Assembly: GCA_036015235.1 (NCBI GenBank)
Contig: CP107926.1
Location: forward strand, 8,166,001 to 8,230,000
From: Streptomyces sp. NBC_00433
GTDB lineage: Bacteria; Actinomycetota; Actinomycetes; Streptomycetales; Streptomycetaceae
Length of the DNA stretch: 64,000 bases
Direction: 5' to 3'
Below are positions 37,021-44,582 of this stretch, in pieces (the first letter of the stretch is position 1; the number at the start of each line of letters is the position of its first letter). The notes under the pieces were generated by a model. It saw only the letters and a list, made by a program, of their open reading frames with translations. It did not search any database and was not told the DNA's origin. The position numbers were made by a program, and so were the translations under genes.

Positions 37021-39648
37021 ATGACCATGATCACCCCCGGGTCCGTGTCCGCCCCGCAGCCCGCCGCCGCGCCCGCGATCAGCGACGCGGAGATCGACGC
37101 CCTCGTCGCCCGGCTCGACCTGCCCGCCAGGATACGGCTGCTGTCCGGCGCGAGCACCTTCCGTACGTGGCCCGAACCCGCGGTCGGGCTGCGGGCGATG
37201 GGCGTGTCGGACGGCCCGGCCGGTGTACGCGGCGAGAAGTGGGACGAGCGCGACACCGCCCTCGTGCTGCCCTCCGCGACCGCGCTGGCCGCCGCCTGGG
37301 ACGACGACCTGGTCACCGCACTCGGGGGGCTGCTCGCCGCGGAGGCCCGCCGCAAGCGGATCCACGTCCTGCTGGCCCCCACGCTCAATCTGCACCGCAC
37401 CCCCGCCGCGGGCCGGCACTTCGAGTGCTACGCGGAGGACCCGCTGCTCATCGGGCGCACCGCGGCCGCCTACATCCGCGGCGTCCAGGCCGGCGGGGTC
37501 GCCGCCACCGCCAAGCACTACGTCGCCAACGACTCGGAGACCGACCGCCTCACGCTTGACGCCCGCGTCGACGAACGCACCCTGCGCGAGGTCTACATGG
37601 CGCCCTTCGAGGCCGCGGTGCGGGCCGGGGTGTGGGTGGTGATGTCCGCCTACAACCGGGTCAACGGCATCACCATGTCGGAAAGCCCGCTGCTGGCCGA
37701 GCCGTTGAAGGGCTCCTGGGGCTTCGACGGCGTCGTGGTCTCCGACTGGGGGGCGGTCCGCAGCACCGAGGGCGCGGCGCTGGCGCCGCAGGACCTGGCG
37801 ATGCCGGGGCCCCACCCGCTGTGGGGCGAGCCGCTGCTCGCGGCGGTGCGCGAGGGACGGGTGCCGCGGGAGGCGGTCGACGAGAAGGTGCGGCGCATCC
37901 TGCGGCTGGCCGCCAGGGTCGGCGCGCTGGACGGCGTCCGGCCGCCCAGGGCCGCCCCCGCGCCCGCCCCGGACGCCGCCCGCCGGCTGCTGCGGCGCGC
38001 GGTGGCGGCCGGCTGCGTCCTGCTGCGCAACCAGGGCGGCCTGCTCCCGCTGACCCCCGCGCCGGCCCCCGCCGGCGCGTCGACGGACCCCGCGCCGGGC
38101 GGCAGGACCGGGGGGCTGCCCGGCGCGGACAGGAACGGAGCGGCGGCGGGCCCCGGCGCCGAAGGCGCGGCGATCGGCGGCGACGGGGGCGAGGGCGGCG
38201 CGAACCGGCCGGTCAGGCGGCTCGCCGTGATCGGGCCGAACGCGGCCGCCGCGCGGGTGCAAGGCGGCGGCAGCGCCGGGGTCTTCCCCGAGGCGGTCGT
38301 CTCGCCGCTCGAAGGCATCGGGGAAGCGCTCTCCGGCACCGGAACCGAGGTCGTGTACGCGGAGGGCGTCAACCTCGCCACCCGCCCGACCCCCCTGCAC
38401 CCCGGCAACTCCCGCGACCCGCGCACCGGCGAACCCGGTGTGCTGGTCCGCTACCTCGCCGCCGACGGCACCGAGGTCTGCACGGAGCACCGGCTCAGCG
38501 GGCGCATCCTGGAGCCCGGCGACGCGCCAGAACTCGCCCGTACCGCCGCCACCGTCGAGGTCAGCGCCCTGGTCACCCCCACCACACCGGGGGAGTGGCG
38601 CTTCGCCGTGGTCGGCCTCGGCGCGGTCACCCTGCACGCGGACGGCGAACCGCTCATCGACACGCATGTGGCCGCCGAGTCGGACGACCCGACCTATGTG
38701 CACGTCGCCCCGTCCTTCCGTACCGCCGTCCGCAAGGTCACCCCCGGCGAGCCGCTGCACCTGGTCGCCACCCGGGAGCTGGCGCCGGAGCAGGGCCTCG
38801 CCGTCGCGCTGGCAGCCGACCCGCCCCGCCCCGACGAGGACCAGGCGCTCGCCGAAGCCGTCGCGTGCGCGCGCGGCGCCGACGCCGCGGTCGTGGTGGT
38901 CGGCACCACCGACGAGATCGAGAGCGAGGGCTTCGACCGCGCCTCGCTGGCGCTGCCCGGCCGCCAGGACGAACTGGTCGCCGCGGTGGCCGCGGCCAAC
39001 CCGCGCACCGTCGTGATCGTCAACTCCGGCGGCCCGGTCGAACTGCCCTGGCGGGAGAGCGCTCCCGCGGTGCTGCTGTGCTGGTTCCCCGGCCAGGAGG
39101 CCGGACACGGCCTGGCCGACGTGCTGTTCGGCCGCGCGGAGCCGGGCGGCCGGCTCCCCACCACCTGGGCCGCGGGCGCCGACGGCGCCCCGCTGCCGGC
39201 CACCGCTCCTGACGCCGGGGTGCTGCACTACGCGGAGGGCCCCTACCTCGGCCACCGCGCCTGGCGCCGGGCGGGCGCGACGCCCGCGTACTGGTTCGGC
39301 CACGGACTGGGCTACACGACGTGGGAGTACGAGTCGCTGCGGGCCGAGGAGGACGGCGCCCTGGCCCTCGTGACGGTACGCAACACCGGCGCGCGGACCG
39401 GGCGCGAGGTCGTGCAGGTGTACCTGACCACCGGCGCCGACGACCACGACGACGGCAGCCCGCGCCTGGCCGGCTACGCCGCCGTCCACGCGGCCCCAGG
39501 CGCCACGGCGGTCGCCGAGGTCAGGATCGCCCCGCGCGCCTTCCAGCGCTGGTCCCCCCAGCGGGCCGGCTGGATCCCCCGCCCCGCCCCGTACACCCTC
39601 CACGCCGGCCCCTCCGCCGCCCACCACCCCCTCTCCCACCTGCTGTAG
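37021..39648 (+). CDS. GH3 beta-glucosidase with inserted PA14-like domain
   Basis: The product is 875 residues without a signal peptide, so it acts on imported oligosaccharides. Domains: GH3 N-terminal barrel (LLSGASTFRTWPEPAVGLRA, VSDGPAGVRG, KHYVANDSETDR; nucleophile Asp242 in VVSDWGA), GH3 C-terminal sandwich with a PA14-like insertion (~470-590), then a fibronectin-III-like end (REVVQVYLTTG). A low-complexity Ala/Gly/Pro stretch (~350-400) interrupts the second domain. It probably releases glucose from beta-1,3- or beta-1,4-gluco-oligosaccharides made by the divergent GH16 fusion. The start could be ATG 37021 or ATG 37027; both follow AAGGG at 37015. Confidence 0.9.
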   Translation: MTMITPGSVSAPQPAAAPAISDAEIDALVARLDLPARIRLLSGASTFRTWPEPAVGLRAMGVSDGPAGVRGEKWDERDTALVLPSATALAAAWDDDLVTALGGLLAAEARRKRIHVLLAPTLNLHRTPAAGRHFECYAEDPLLIGRTAAAYIRGVQAGGVAATAKHYVANDSETDRLTLDARVDERTLREVYMAPFEAAVRAGVWVVMSAYNRVNGITMSESPLLAEPLKGSWGFDGVVVSDWGAVRSTEGAALAPQDLAMPGPHPLWGEPLLAAVREGRVPREAVDEKVRRILRLAARVGALDGVRPPRAAPAPAPDAARRLLRRAVAAGCVLLRNQGGLLPLTPAPAPAGASTDPAPGGRTGGLPGADRNGAAAGPGAEGAAIGGDGGEGGANRPVRRLAVIGPNAAAARVQGGGSAGVFPEAVVSPLEGIGEALSGTGTEVVYAEGVNLATRPTPLHPGNSRDPRTGEPGVLVRYLAADGTEVCTEHRLSGRILEPGDAPELARTAATVEVSALVTPTTPGEWRFAVVGLGAVTLHADGEPLIDTHVAAESDDPTYVHVAPSFRTAVRKVTPGEPLHLVATRELAPEQGLAVALAADPPRPDEDQALAEAVACARGADAAVVVVGTTDEIESEGFDRASLALPGRQDELVAAVAAANPRTVVIVNSGGPVELPWRESAPAVLLCWFPGQEAGHGLADVLFGRAEPGGRLPTTWAAGADGAPLPATAPDAGVLHYAEGPYLGHRAWRRAGATPAYWFGHGLGYTTWEYESLRAEEDGALALVTVRNTGARTGREVVQVYLTTGADDHDDGSPRLAGYAAVHAAPGATAVAEVRIAPRAFQRWSPQRAGWIPRPAPYTLHAGPSAAHHPLSHLL

Positions 39649-40107
39649 CCCCCGAAACCGGGCGCCCCCCGCCCCTGACACGGGGGGCGCCCACCCCCGC
39701 GGCGGGCGGTGCCCGCTGGGGGCGCGGGGGACCGCGCGGCCGGCCTCTGACCGCGCGCGGGTCGCCACCGCCCGAAGGGGGCTGTTGCTGTCGCATCCGT
39801 ACCACCGGCCGGTGGTGGGTCGCGCGCGCCGTTCCCCGCGCCCCTGAACGGTTGCCCTCTGCGGCGGAGCCGAGCCCTTCAGGGGGCCGCCACGGTCCGA
39901 AGGGGGCTGTTCGCTTCGCTCGGGCCCGCCAGCCGTGCCGGGTTGTGCGCGCGGTGGCCTCTGCGGAGGGGCCGTTCGGGCCGCCGGGTCGCGGCGGGCG
40001 CGGACGGCGCGGCTTCCAAGATCCATTGTCAGTGGTCGCCGCTATGTTCAGTGGTGTCCCGCCGTCGTGGCGTGGAAATCCCCCCCGTGCGCAGAGGAGA
40101 TGACGCG
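39649..40107. repeat. Intergenic region with terminator and dispersed repeats
   Basis: This 459-base gap contains the GH3 terminator, a reverse-oriented copy of the dispersed CGTTCCCCGCGCCCCTGA element (39828-39845), and two copies of CCGAAGGGGGCTGTT (39772-39786 and 39897-39911), each followed by a short related tail. Nothing here looks coding. GAGGAG at 40094-40099 is the ribosome site of the SWIM gene. Confidence 0.55.
39660..39692 (+). terminator. Terminator after the GH3 gene
   Basis: GGGCGCCCCCCG (39660-39671) and CGGGGGGCGCCC (39681-39692) form a perfect 12-base stem with a 9-base loop, 11 bases after the stop. Confidence 0.8.
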
Positions 40108-40620
40108 TTGTCAGATCGGGCTGATTGGGAGAGGTCGAGCACCGTGCGGGTGGTGCCGCCCGCGCGGCCGCGCAAGCTCGCGAAGGTGCCCTTCGTCGAG
40201 TTGGCCGACGGGCGGTTGCAGGGGGTGGTGTCCAGCGGGTCGGACGTCGAGCGGGTCTATGTCTCGTCGGTCGCCGCGGGCAGCTTCGCCTTCACGTGCA
40301 GTACGAACAACAACCGGCCGTGCGGCGGCGCCCGGGGCGCTTTCTGCAACCACATCCGCGCCCTGGCCGGCGAGGCCGTGCTGCAGTACGGCGCGGAGCG
40401 GGTCGGCCGCTACATGCGGGTCGAGCCGGCCGGGGCGGAGGCCGACGCGATGCTGCTGCTCACGCAGATGAGCGGTGCCCGACCCGGGCAGGGCGACCCG
40501 ACGGCCGCCGCGTCCGTCTTCAGCCGCTTCCTCCGCCACCTGGCCTACCTCGACATCGCCCCGACCACCGCACCGCTGCCGGAGATGCAGTGGTTCCCGC
40601 CGACCAGGGCGGTGGCATGA
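40108..40620 (+). CDS. SWIM-type zinc-finger protein of the MoxR-vWA operon
   Basis: The product is ~170 residues. The cysteine/histidine cluster Cys64-x7-Cys72-x7-Cys80-x-His82, ending FCNHIRALAGEAV, resembles a SWIM zinc finger (CxC...CxH), but the first pair is widened from CxC to Cx7C. SWIM domains bind DNA or proteins. The start is uncertain: TTG 40108 has GAGGAG eight bases upstream; GTGs at 40072, 40087 and 40144 are alternatives. It is first of five overlapping or closely spaced genes. E. coli YehQ, the SWIM protein of the similar yehLMPQ set, is much longer; here its role may be split with the next gene (inference). Confidence 0.72.
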   Translation: MSDRADWERSSTVRVVPPARPRKLAKVPFVELADGRLQGVVSSGSDVERVYVSSVAAGSFAFTCSTNNNRPCGGARGAFCNHIRALAGEAVLQYGAERVGRYMRVEPAGAEADAMLLLTQMSGARPGQGDPTAAASVFSRFLRHLAYLDIAPTTAPLPEMQWFPPTRAVA

Positions 40621-42011
40621 TGCGGGCCGACCTGCTCGCCGACCGCGTCGACGGGCTCGACGAGGCGCTGGCCGCCGTCGACGGCTTCGACCAGGCTCTG
40701 GCCGGCGGGCTGCTGCGCCCGCGCCCCGACCAGGCCGCCGGCCTTGCCGGGCTCGCCGCGGCCGTCGCGGGGTCGCCGCTGGCCGCCAGGGTCGCAGAGG
40801 CGGCCGACAAGGCGGCGGCGGGCACCGCGGGCGAGGACCACCTCGTGGCGCTGGCCGCCGCCCGCACCGCACTGCTCGGCTCGGCCCACGACGCCCTGAC
40901 CGCCCTCGCCGAGCAGGCCACCGGGCGCCCCTGCGGCGAGTGGACCGCGCCGCGGGCCGCCGCCGACCGGCAGCCGGCCAATGTGCTGGCCGCCGCCCGG
41001 TCGTGGCTGTCGGACCTGGCCCGCTGCGGCTGGCGGGGCATCGACCACGATCTCGTGTCCGGCGCCGCGCAGGTCGTCTCCGCGCTGCTCCAGGATCCGG
41101 CCCTGCGCCGCCCGGCGGCGCTGCTGGACGGCTTCGCCGCCGAGCTGGCAGCGTCCTGCCCGGGAGCAGCGCTGGAGCGCGTGCCCGCCCGCCGCTGGGG
41201 CGACCTGTGGTCCAGGGCGATGCTGCTGACGCTGCCCGGTGCGGCAGATGTGCCCGCGACCGGTGAGGCCACCGGCCGGCTGCTGCCGCTCGGCGTGGAC
41301 CTTCAGGAGCACGCGACCGCCGTGCAGGCCCAGGTGCACGCGGTCTTCGAGCCCGCGGACGGCGCCGCGCCGCTGCTGGTGCGGGCCGGCGTGTCGGCGC
41401 CCAAGCCCGACACGGTCGTCGGGGCGGGCCTGTGGCAGCTGCTCCGCCCGCACATGTCGCTGCTGGCCGCCGTCAGCGAGGGCCGTTCGATGGACCTGGT
41501 CGGCATGCCGGTCACCGCCGAGGGCGACCTGCTCTGGAGCGACGCGCACGCGCGGCAGGGCGAGCCGGCCGACGCGTTCAGCACCGCCCGGGTGGCGCTG
41601 CCCACCGCGACCGGTCCCGCGACCGCGCCCCTTGACCGGCACCCGGCGCGTATCGCCGTCCCGGTCTTCATCGAGGGCTACACGGCGGAGGAGGACGGCG
41701 AGGGGCTGGCGTTCACCGTCGCCGGGCAGCGGCTGGCCGTCGACACCGACCGTATCCCCGCTGCCGGACCGCTCACCCCCGAGGCCGTCGCGGCGTCGGT
41801 CGCCTGCATCGGGCTGCTCCGCTGGGACGCCGGGGCCTTCGGGGTGCAGCCGCTGGCGGTCGAGACGACCGTACGGAAGAAGCCCGTCGCCGTGCAGTCG
41901 GGGGCATGGGCCGGCGGCACCGCCGACAAGGCCGGGGTCAAGGCGGAGAAGGCCGCCACCGACGCGGCGGCGGTGCTGCGGGAGCGCGCGGGAAGGCTGT
42001 TGCGGAAATGA
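40617..42011 (+). CDS. Unrecognised protein of the MoxR-vWA operon
   Basis: The product is 464 residues, Ala/Leu rich and mostly helical in its first ~200 residues, with no signal peptide or membrane segment. The middle (~215-330) looks more beta-rich (HAVFEPADGAAPLLVRAGVS, DLVGMPVTAEGDLLWSD). The end is a charged Lys/Ala helix (KAGVKAEKAATDAAAVL). I do not recognise the family; DUF5691 is a possibility from context, not from motifs. ATG 40617 overlaps the SWIM stop, and its own stop overlaps the vWA start, so it is translationally coupled to both. Confidence 0.7.
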   Translation: MMRADLLADRVDGLDEALAAVDGFDQALAGGLLRPRPDQAAGLAGLAAAVAGSPLAARVAEAADKAAAGTAGEDHLVALAAARTALLGSAHDALTALAEQATGRPCGEWTAPRAAADRQPANVLAAARSWLSDLARCGWRGIDHDLVSGAAQVVSALLQDPALRRPAALLDGFAAELAASCPGAALERVPARRWGDLWSRAMLLTLPGAADVPATGEATGRLLPLGVDLQEHATAVQAQVHAVFEPADGAAPLLVRAGVSAPKPDTVVGAGLWQLLRPHMSLLAAVSEGRSMDLVGMPVTAEGDLLWSDAHARQGEPADAFSTARVALPTATGPATAPLDRHPARIAVPVFIEGYTAEEDGEGLAFTVAGQRLAVDTDRIPAAGPLTPEAVAASVACIGLLRWDAGAFGVQPLAVETTVRKKPVAVQSGAWAGGTADKAGVKAEKAATDAAAVLRERAGRLLRK

Positions 42012-43447
42012 CGGGGGAGACGGGCGACGTCGAGGCGCTCTCCTACGACAACCGGCGCCAGGTCATGTACTGGCGGCTGCTGGCCCGGCTCTTCGACCAT
42101 GAGGAGCAGCCGGCGCTGGAGTCGGCGAGCCTGGCCGTGGTCGAGGCCATCGGCCTGCCGCCCGCGCTGCTCGACCCGCAGGCGACGGTCGACTCCGTCG
42201 TGCAGCGCCACCCGGAACTGGCCGCCGAATTCGACGGATTGATGGCGCAGCCCCGGTCGCAGCCGGACCCCGCGCCGGACGGCGACGCGCGGGACCGCGC
42301 CGCCGAGGTGCGTCGGGCCGCCCTGGTCTCGAAGGTGCTGCTCAACGTCTTCGCGACCGGCAGCGGCACGGTCACCGCCGGCCAGCTGTCCCGCTGGCAG
42401 TCCGACGCCGGCTGGCTGGAGCGCGCGCTGGGCTGCTCACCGGGCGACCTGCGCGGCGGCCGCCGCGCGGGCGGCGCCGGGAGCGGCCCCGGCGGCGGCG
42501 TCAGCCCGTACGGCTCGGGCGGCGGCGGCACCGCTCCGGACCTGAGCCGGCTGATCCCGGCGATCGGGCCGGAGCTGGGCGCCATCGAGGCCGACCTGGT
42601 CAAGCGGATGCAGCTGCGCGAAGTCCTCGCCGACCCCCGGCTGGCCTCGCAGCTCACCCCGAGCATGTCGCTGATCGAGCAGTTGCTGCGCGACAAGGAC
42701 AACCTGTCGGGCGTCGCGCTGGCCAATGCCAAGGCGCTGATCCGCCGCTTCGTGGACGAGGTCGCCGAAGTCCTGCGCACCCAGGTGGAGAAGGCCACCG
42801 TCGGCGCGGTCGACCGCTCGATCCCGCCGAAGCGCGTCTTCCGCAACCTCGACCTGGACCGCACGATCTGGAAGAACCTCACCAACTGGAGCCCGGAGGA
42901 GGAGCGGCTCTACGTCGACCGCCTCTACTACCGCCACACCGCGCGCCGGACGACACCGCAGCGGCTGATCGTGGTGGTCGACCAGTCGGGCTCGATGGTC
43001 GACTCGATGGTCAACTGCACCATCCTGGCGTCGATCTTCGCCGGGCTGCCCAAGGTCGACGTGCACCTGATCGCGTACGACACGCAGGCACTCGACCTCA
43101 CCCCGTGGGTGCACGACCCGTTCGAGACGCTGCTGCGCACCAACCTCGGCGGCGGCACCGACGGCACCGTGGCCATGGCGCTGGCCCAGCCGAAGATCGC
43201 CGAGCCGCGCAACACCGTCGTGGTGTGGATCTCCGACTTCTACGAATGGCGGACGGAACCGCTGTTCGAGAGCATGGCCGCCGTCCACCGCTCGGGCGCG
43301 AAGTTCATCCCCGTCGGCTCGGTGACCAGCTCAGGCCGCGGCAGCGTCAACCCGTGGTTCCGGGAGCGCTTCAAGGACCTCGGCACACCGGTGCTCTCCG
43401 GCCACATCCGCAAGCTCGTCCACGAACTCAAGACCTTCCTGGCTTAG
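42008..43447 (+). CDS. vWA (CoxE/YehP-like) domain protein
   Basis: The product is 479 residues. The helical N-terminal half (~1-310) contains a Gly-rich break (~155-180). The C-terminal von Willebrand A domain has an intact MIDAS: DQSGSM (Asp325, Ser327, Ser329), the Thr in LGGGTDGTVAM and the Asp in VWISDFYEW. In MoxR-vWA systems the vWA protein binds Mg2+ and client through the MIDAS and is remodelled by the AAA+ ring. It resembles E. coli YehP. It overlaps the upstream gene by four bases and is 13 bases from the ATPase gene. Confidence 0.88.
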   Translation: MTGETGDVEALSYDNRRQVMYWRLLARLFDHEEQPALESASLAVVEAIGLPPALLDPQATVDSVVQRHPELAAEFDGLMAQPRSQPDPAPDGDARDRAAEVRRAALVSKVLLNVFATGSGTVTAGQLSRWQSDAGWLERALGCSPGDLRGGRRAGGAGSGPGGGVSPYGSGGGGTAPDLSRLIPAIGPELGAIEADLVKRMQLREVLADPRLASQLTPSMSLIEQLLRDKDNLSGVALANAKALIRRFVDEVAEVLRTQVEKATVGAVDRSIPPKRVFRNLDLDRTIWKNLTNWSPEEERLYVDRLYYRHTARRTTPQRLIVVVDQSGSMVDSMVNCTILASIFAGLPKVDVHLIAYDTQALDLTPWVHDPFETLLRTNLGGGTDGTVAMALAQPKIAEPRNTVVVWISDFYEWRTEPLFESMAAVHRSGAKFIPVGSVTSSGRGSVNPWFRERFKDLGTPVLSGHIRKLVHELKTFLA

Positions 43448-43460
43448 AAAGGCTCCCGAT

Positions 43461-44582
43461 ATGTCCGACCTGTTGCGCGCCCCCGCGGAGATCAAGTACG
43501 CCGAGGAGCTGGACTGGCTGGAGTCGGTCGACGACGGCCCCAAGCCCTTCACCTGGCGGCTCTCGCCGAAGATGGTCCGGCTGTTCGTGCTGGGCTCCGA
43601 GCGCTCCGACGGCCTCGACCGGCAGATCGCCCCGAAGTGGTTCGGCGACCGCAGCTTCGTGGAGCGCTCCATCGTCACCCTGGCCTCCGACCGCGGACTG
43701 CTGCTGATCGGCGACCCCGGCACCGGCAAGAGCTGGCTGGCGGAGCTGCTGTCCGCCGCGATATGCCGCAATTCCACGCTGGTGGTGCAGGGCACCGCCG
43801 GCACCACCGAGGACCACATCAAATACTCGTGGAATGTGTCCATGGTCATCGCCAAGGGCCAGTCGCGGCAGTCGATGATCCCCTCGCCGATCATGACCGC
43901 GATGGAGGCCGGCGCGATCGGCCGCTTCGAGGAGCTGACCCGCTCCACCAGCGACGTCCAGGACGCGCTGATCTCGATCCTGTCCGAGAAGTACATCTCG
44001 GTGCCCGAGCTGGACAACGACGGCGGTGACAGCATCGTCTTCGCCAAGCCCGGCTTCTCGATCATCGCCACCGCCAACAGCCGCGACCGCGGCGTCAACG
44101 ACCTGTCGTCCGCGCTGAAGCGCCGCTTCAACTTCGTCCGCATCCCGGTGGTGACCGACAAGAAGAGCGAGGCGGAGATCGTCCGCTTCCGCACCGAGGA
44201 GCTGCTGCGCCGGCACCGGATCGAGCTGGACGTACCGCCGACGCTGCTCGACGTGCTGCTGCAGAGCTTCGCCGACCTGCGCACCTCGGCGGCCGCCGCG
44301 GGCAGCGACGACGAGAAGCTGGAGTCCGCGCTGTCCACCGCCGAGCAGATCGGCGTCCTGGAGGACGCCATCCTGCACAGCAACTTCTTCGGCGAGCGGG
44401 CCCTGACCGCCCACACCCTCGCCTCCTCGCTCGTCGGATCGCTGGCCCGGCGCGAACCGGAGGACCTGGCGATACTGAACAAGTACCTGCACGGTGTCGT
44501 GGAGCCGCGCAGCAGGGAAGTGGGCGGCTCCTGGCCGGAGTTCCTCGAAGGCGGCCGCGACGCGATCGCCACCCTGTCGTGA
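43461..44582 (+). CDS. MoxR-family AAA+ ATPase, YehL-like
   Basis: The product is 373 residues. Walker A is GDPGTGKS (Lys90). The Walker B region reads GAIGRFEELTR, with no canonical hhhhDE. Sensor 1 is IIATANSRDRG, with FVRIPVV after the LKRRFNF segment typical of MoxR/chelatase AAA+ proteins. It probably forms a hexamer that uses ATP to remodel the vWA protein or its client, a chaperone or metal-insertion-like role known for other MoxR members but untested here. GGCTCCCG precedes ATG 43461. The stop overlaps the DUF5682 GTG. Confidence 0.9.
   Translation: MSDLLRAPAEIKYAEELDWLESVDDGPKPFTWRLSPKMVRLFVLGSERSDGLDRQIAPKWFGDRSFVERSIVTLASDRGLLLIGDPGTGKSWLAELLSAAICRNSTLVVQGTAGTTEDHIKYSWNVSMVIAKGQSRQSMIPSPIMTAMEAGAIGRFEELTRSTSDVQDALISILSEKYISVPELDNDGGDSIVFAKPGFSIIATANSRDRGVNDLSSALKRRFNFVRIPVVTDKKSEAEIVRFRTEELLRRHRIELDVPPTLLDVLLQSFADLRTSAAAAGSDDEKLESALSTAEQIGVLEDAILHSNFFGERALTAHTLASSLVGSLARREPEDLAILNKYLHGVVEPRSREVGGSWPEFLEGGRDAIATLS

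Noticed and set aside
37021..37035. GH3 N-terminus Met-Thr-Met-Ile-Thr resembling the lacZ alpha start
   Set aside because: The match is only five residues, the downstream sequence is a normal GH3 protein, and codons are actinomycete-like, so vector contamination is not supported.
39052..39068. GGGAGAGCGCTCCC in the GH3 gene
   Set aside because: Encodes part of the GH3 C-terminal domain in normal codons and is far from any start.
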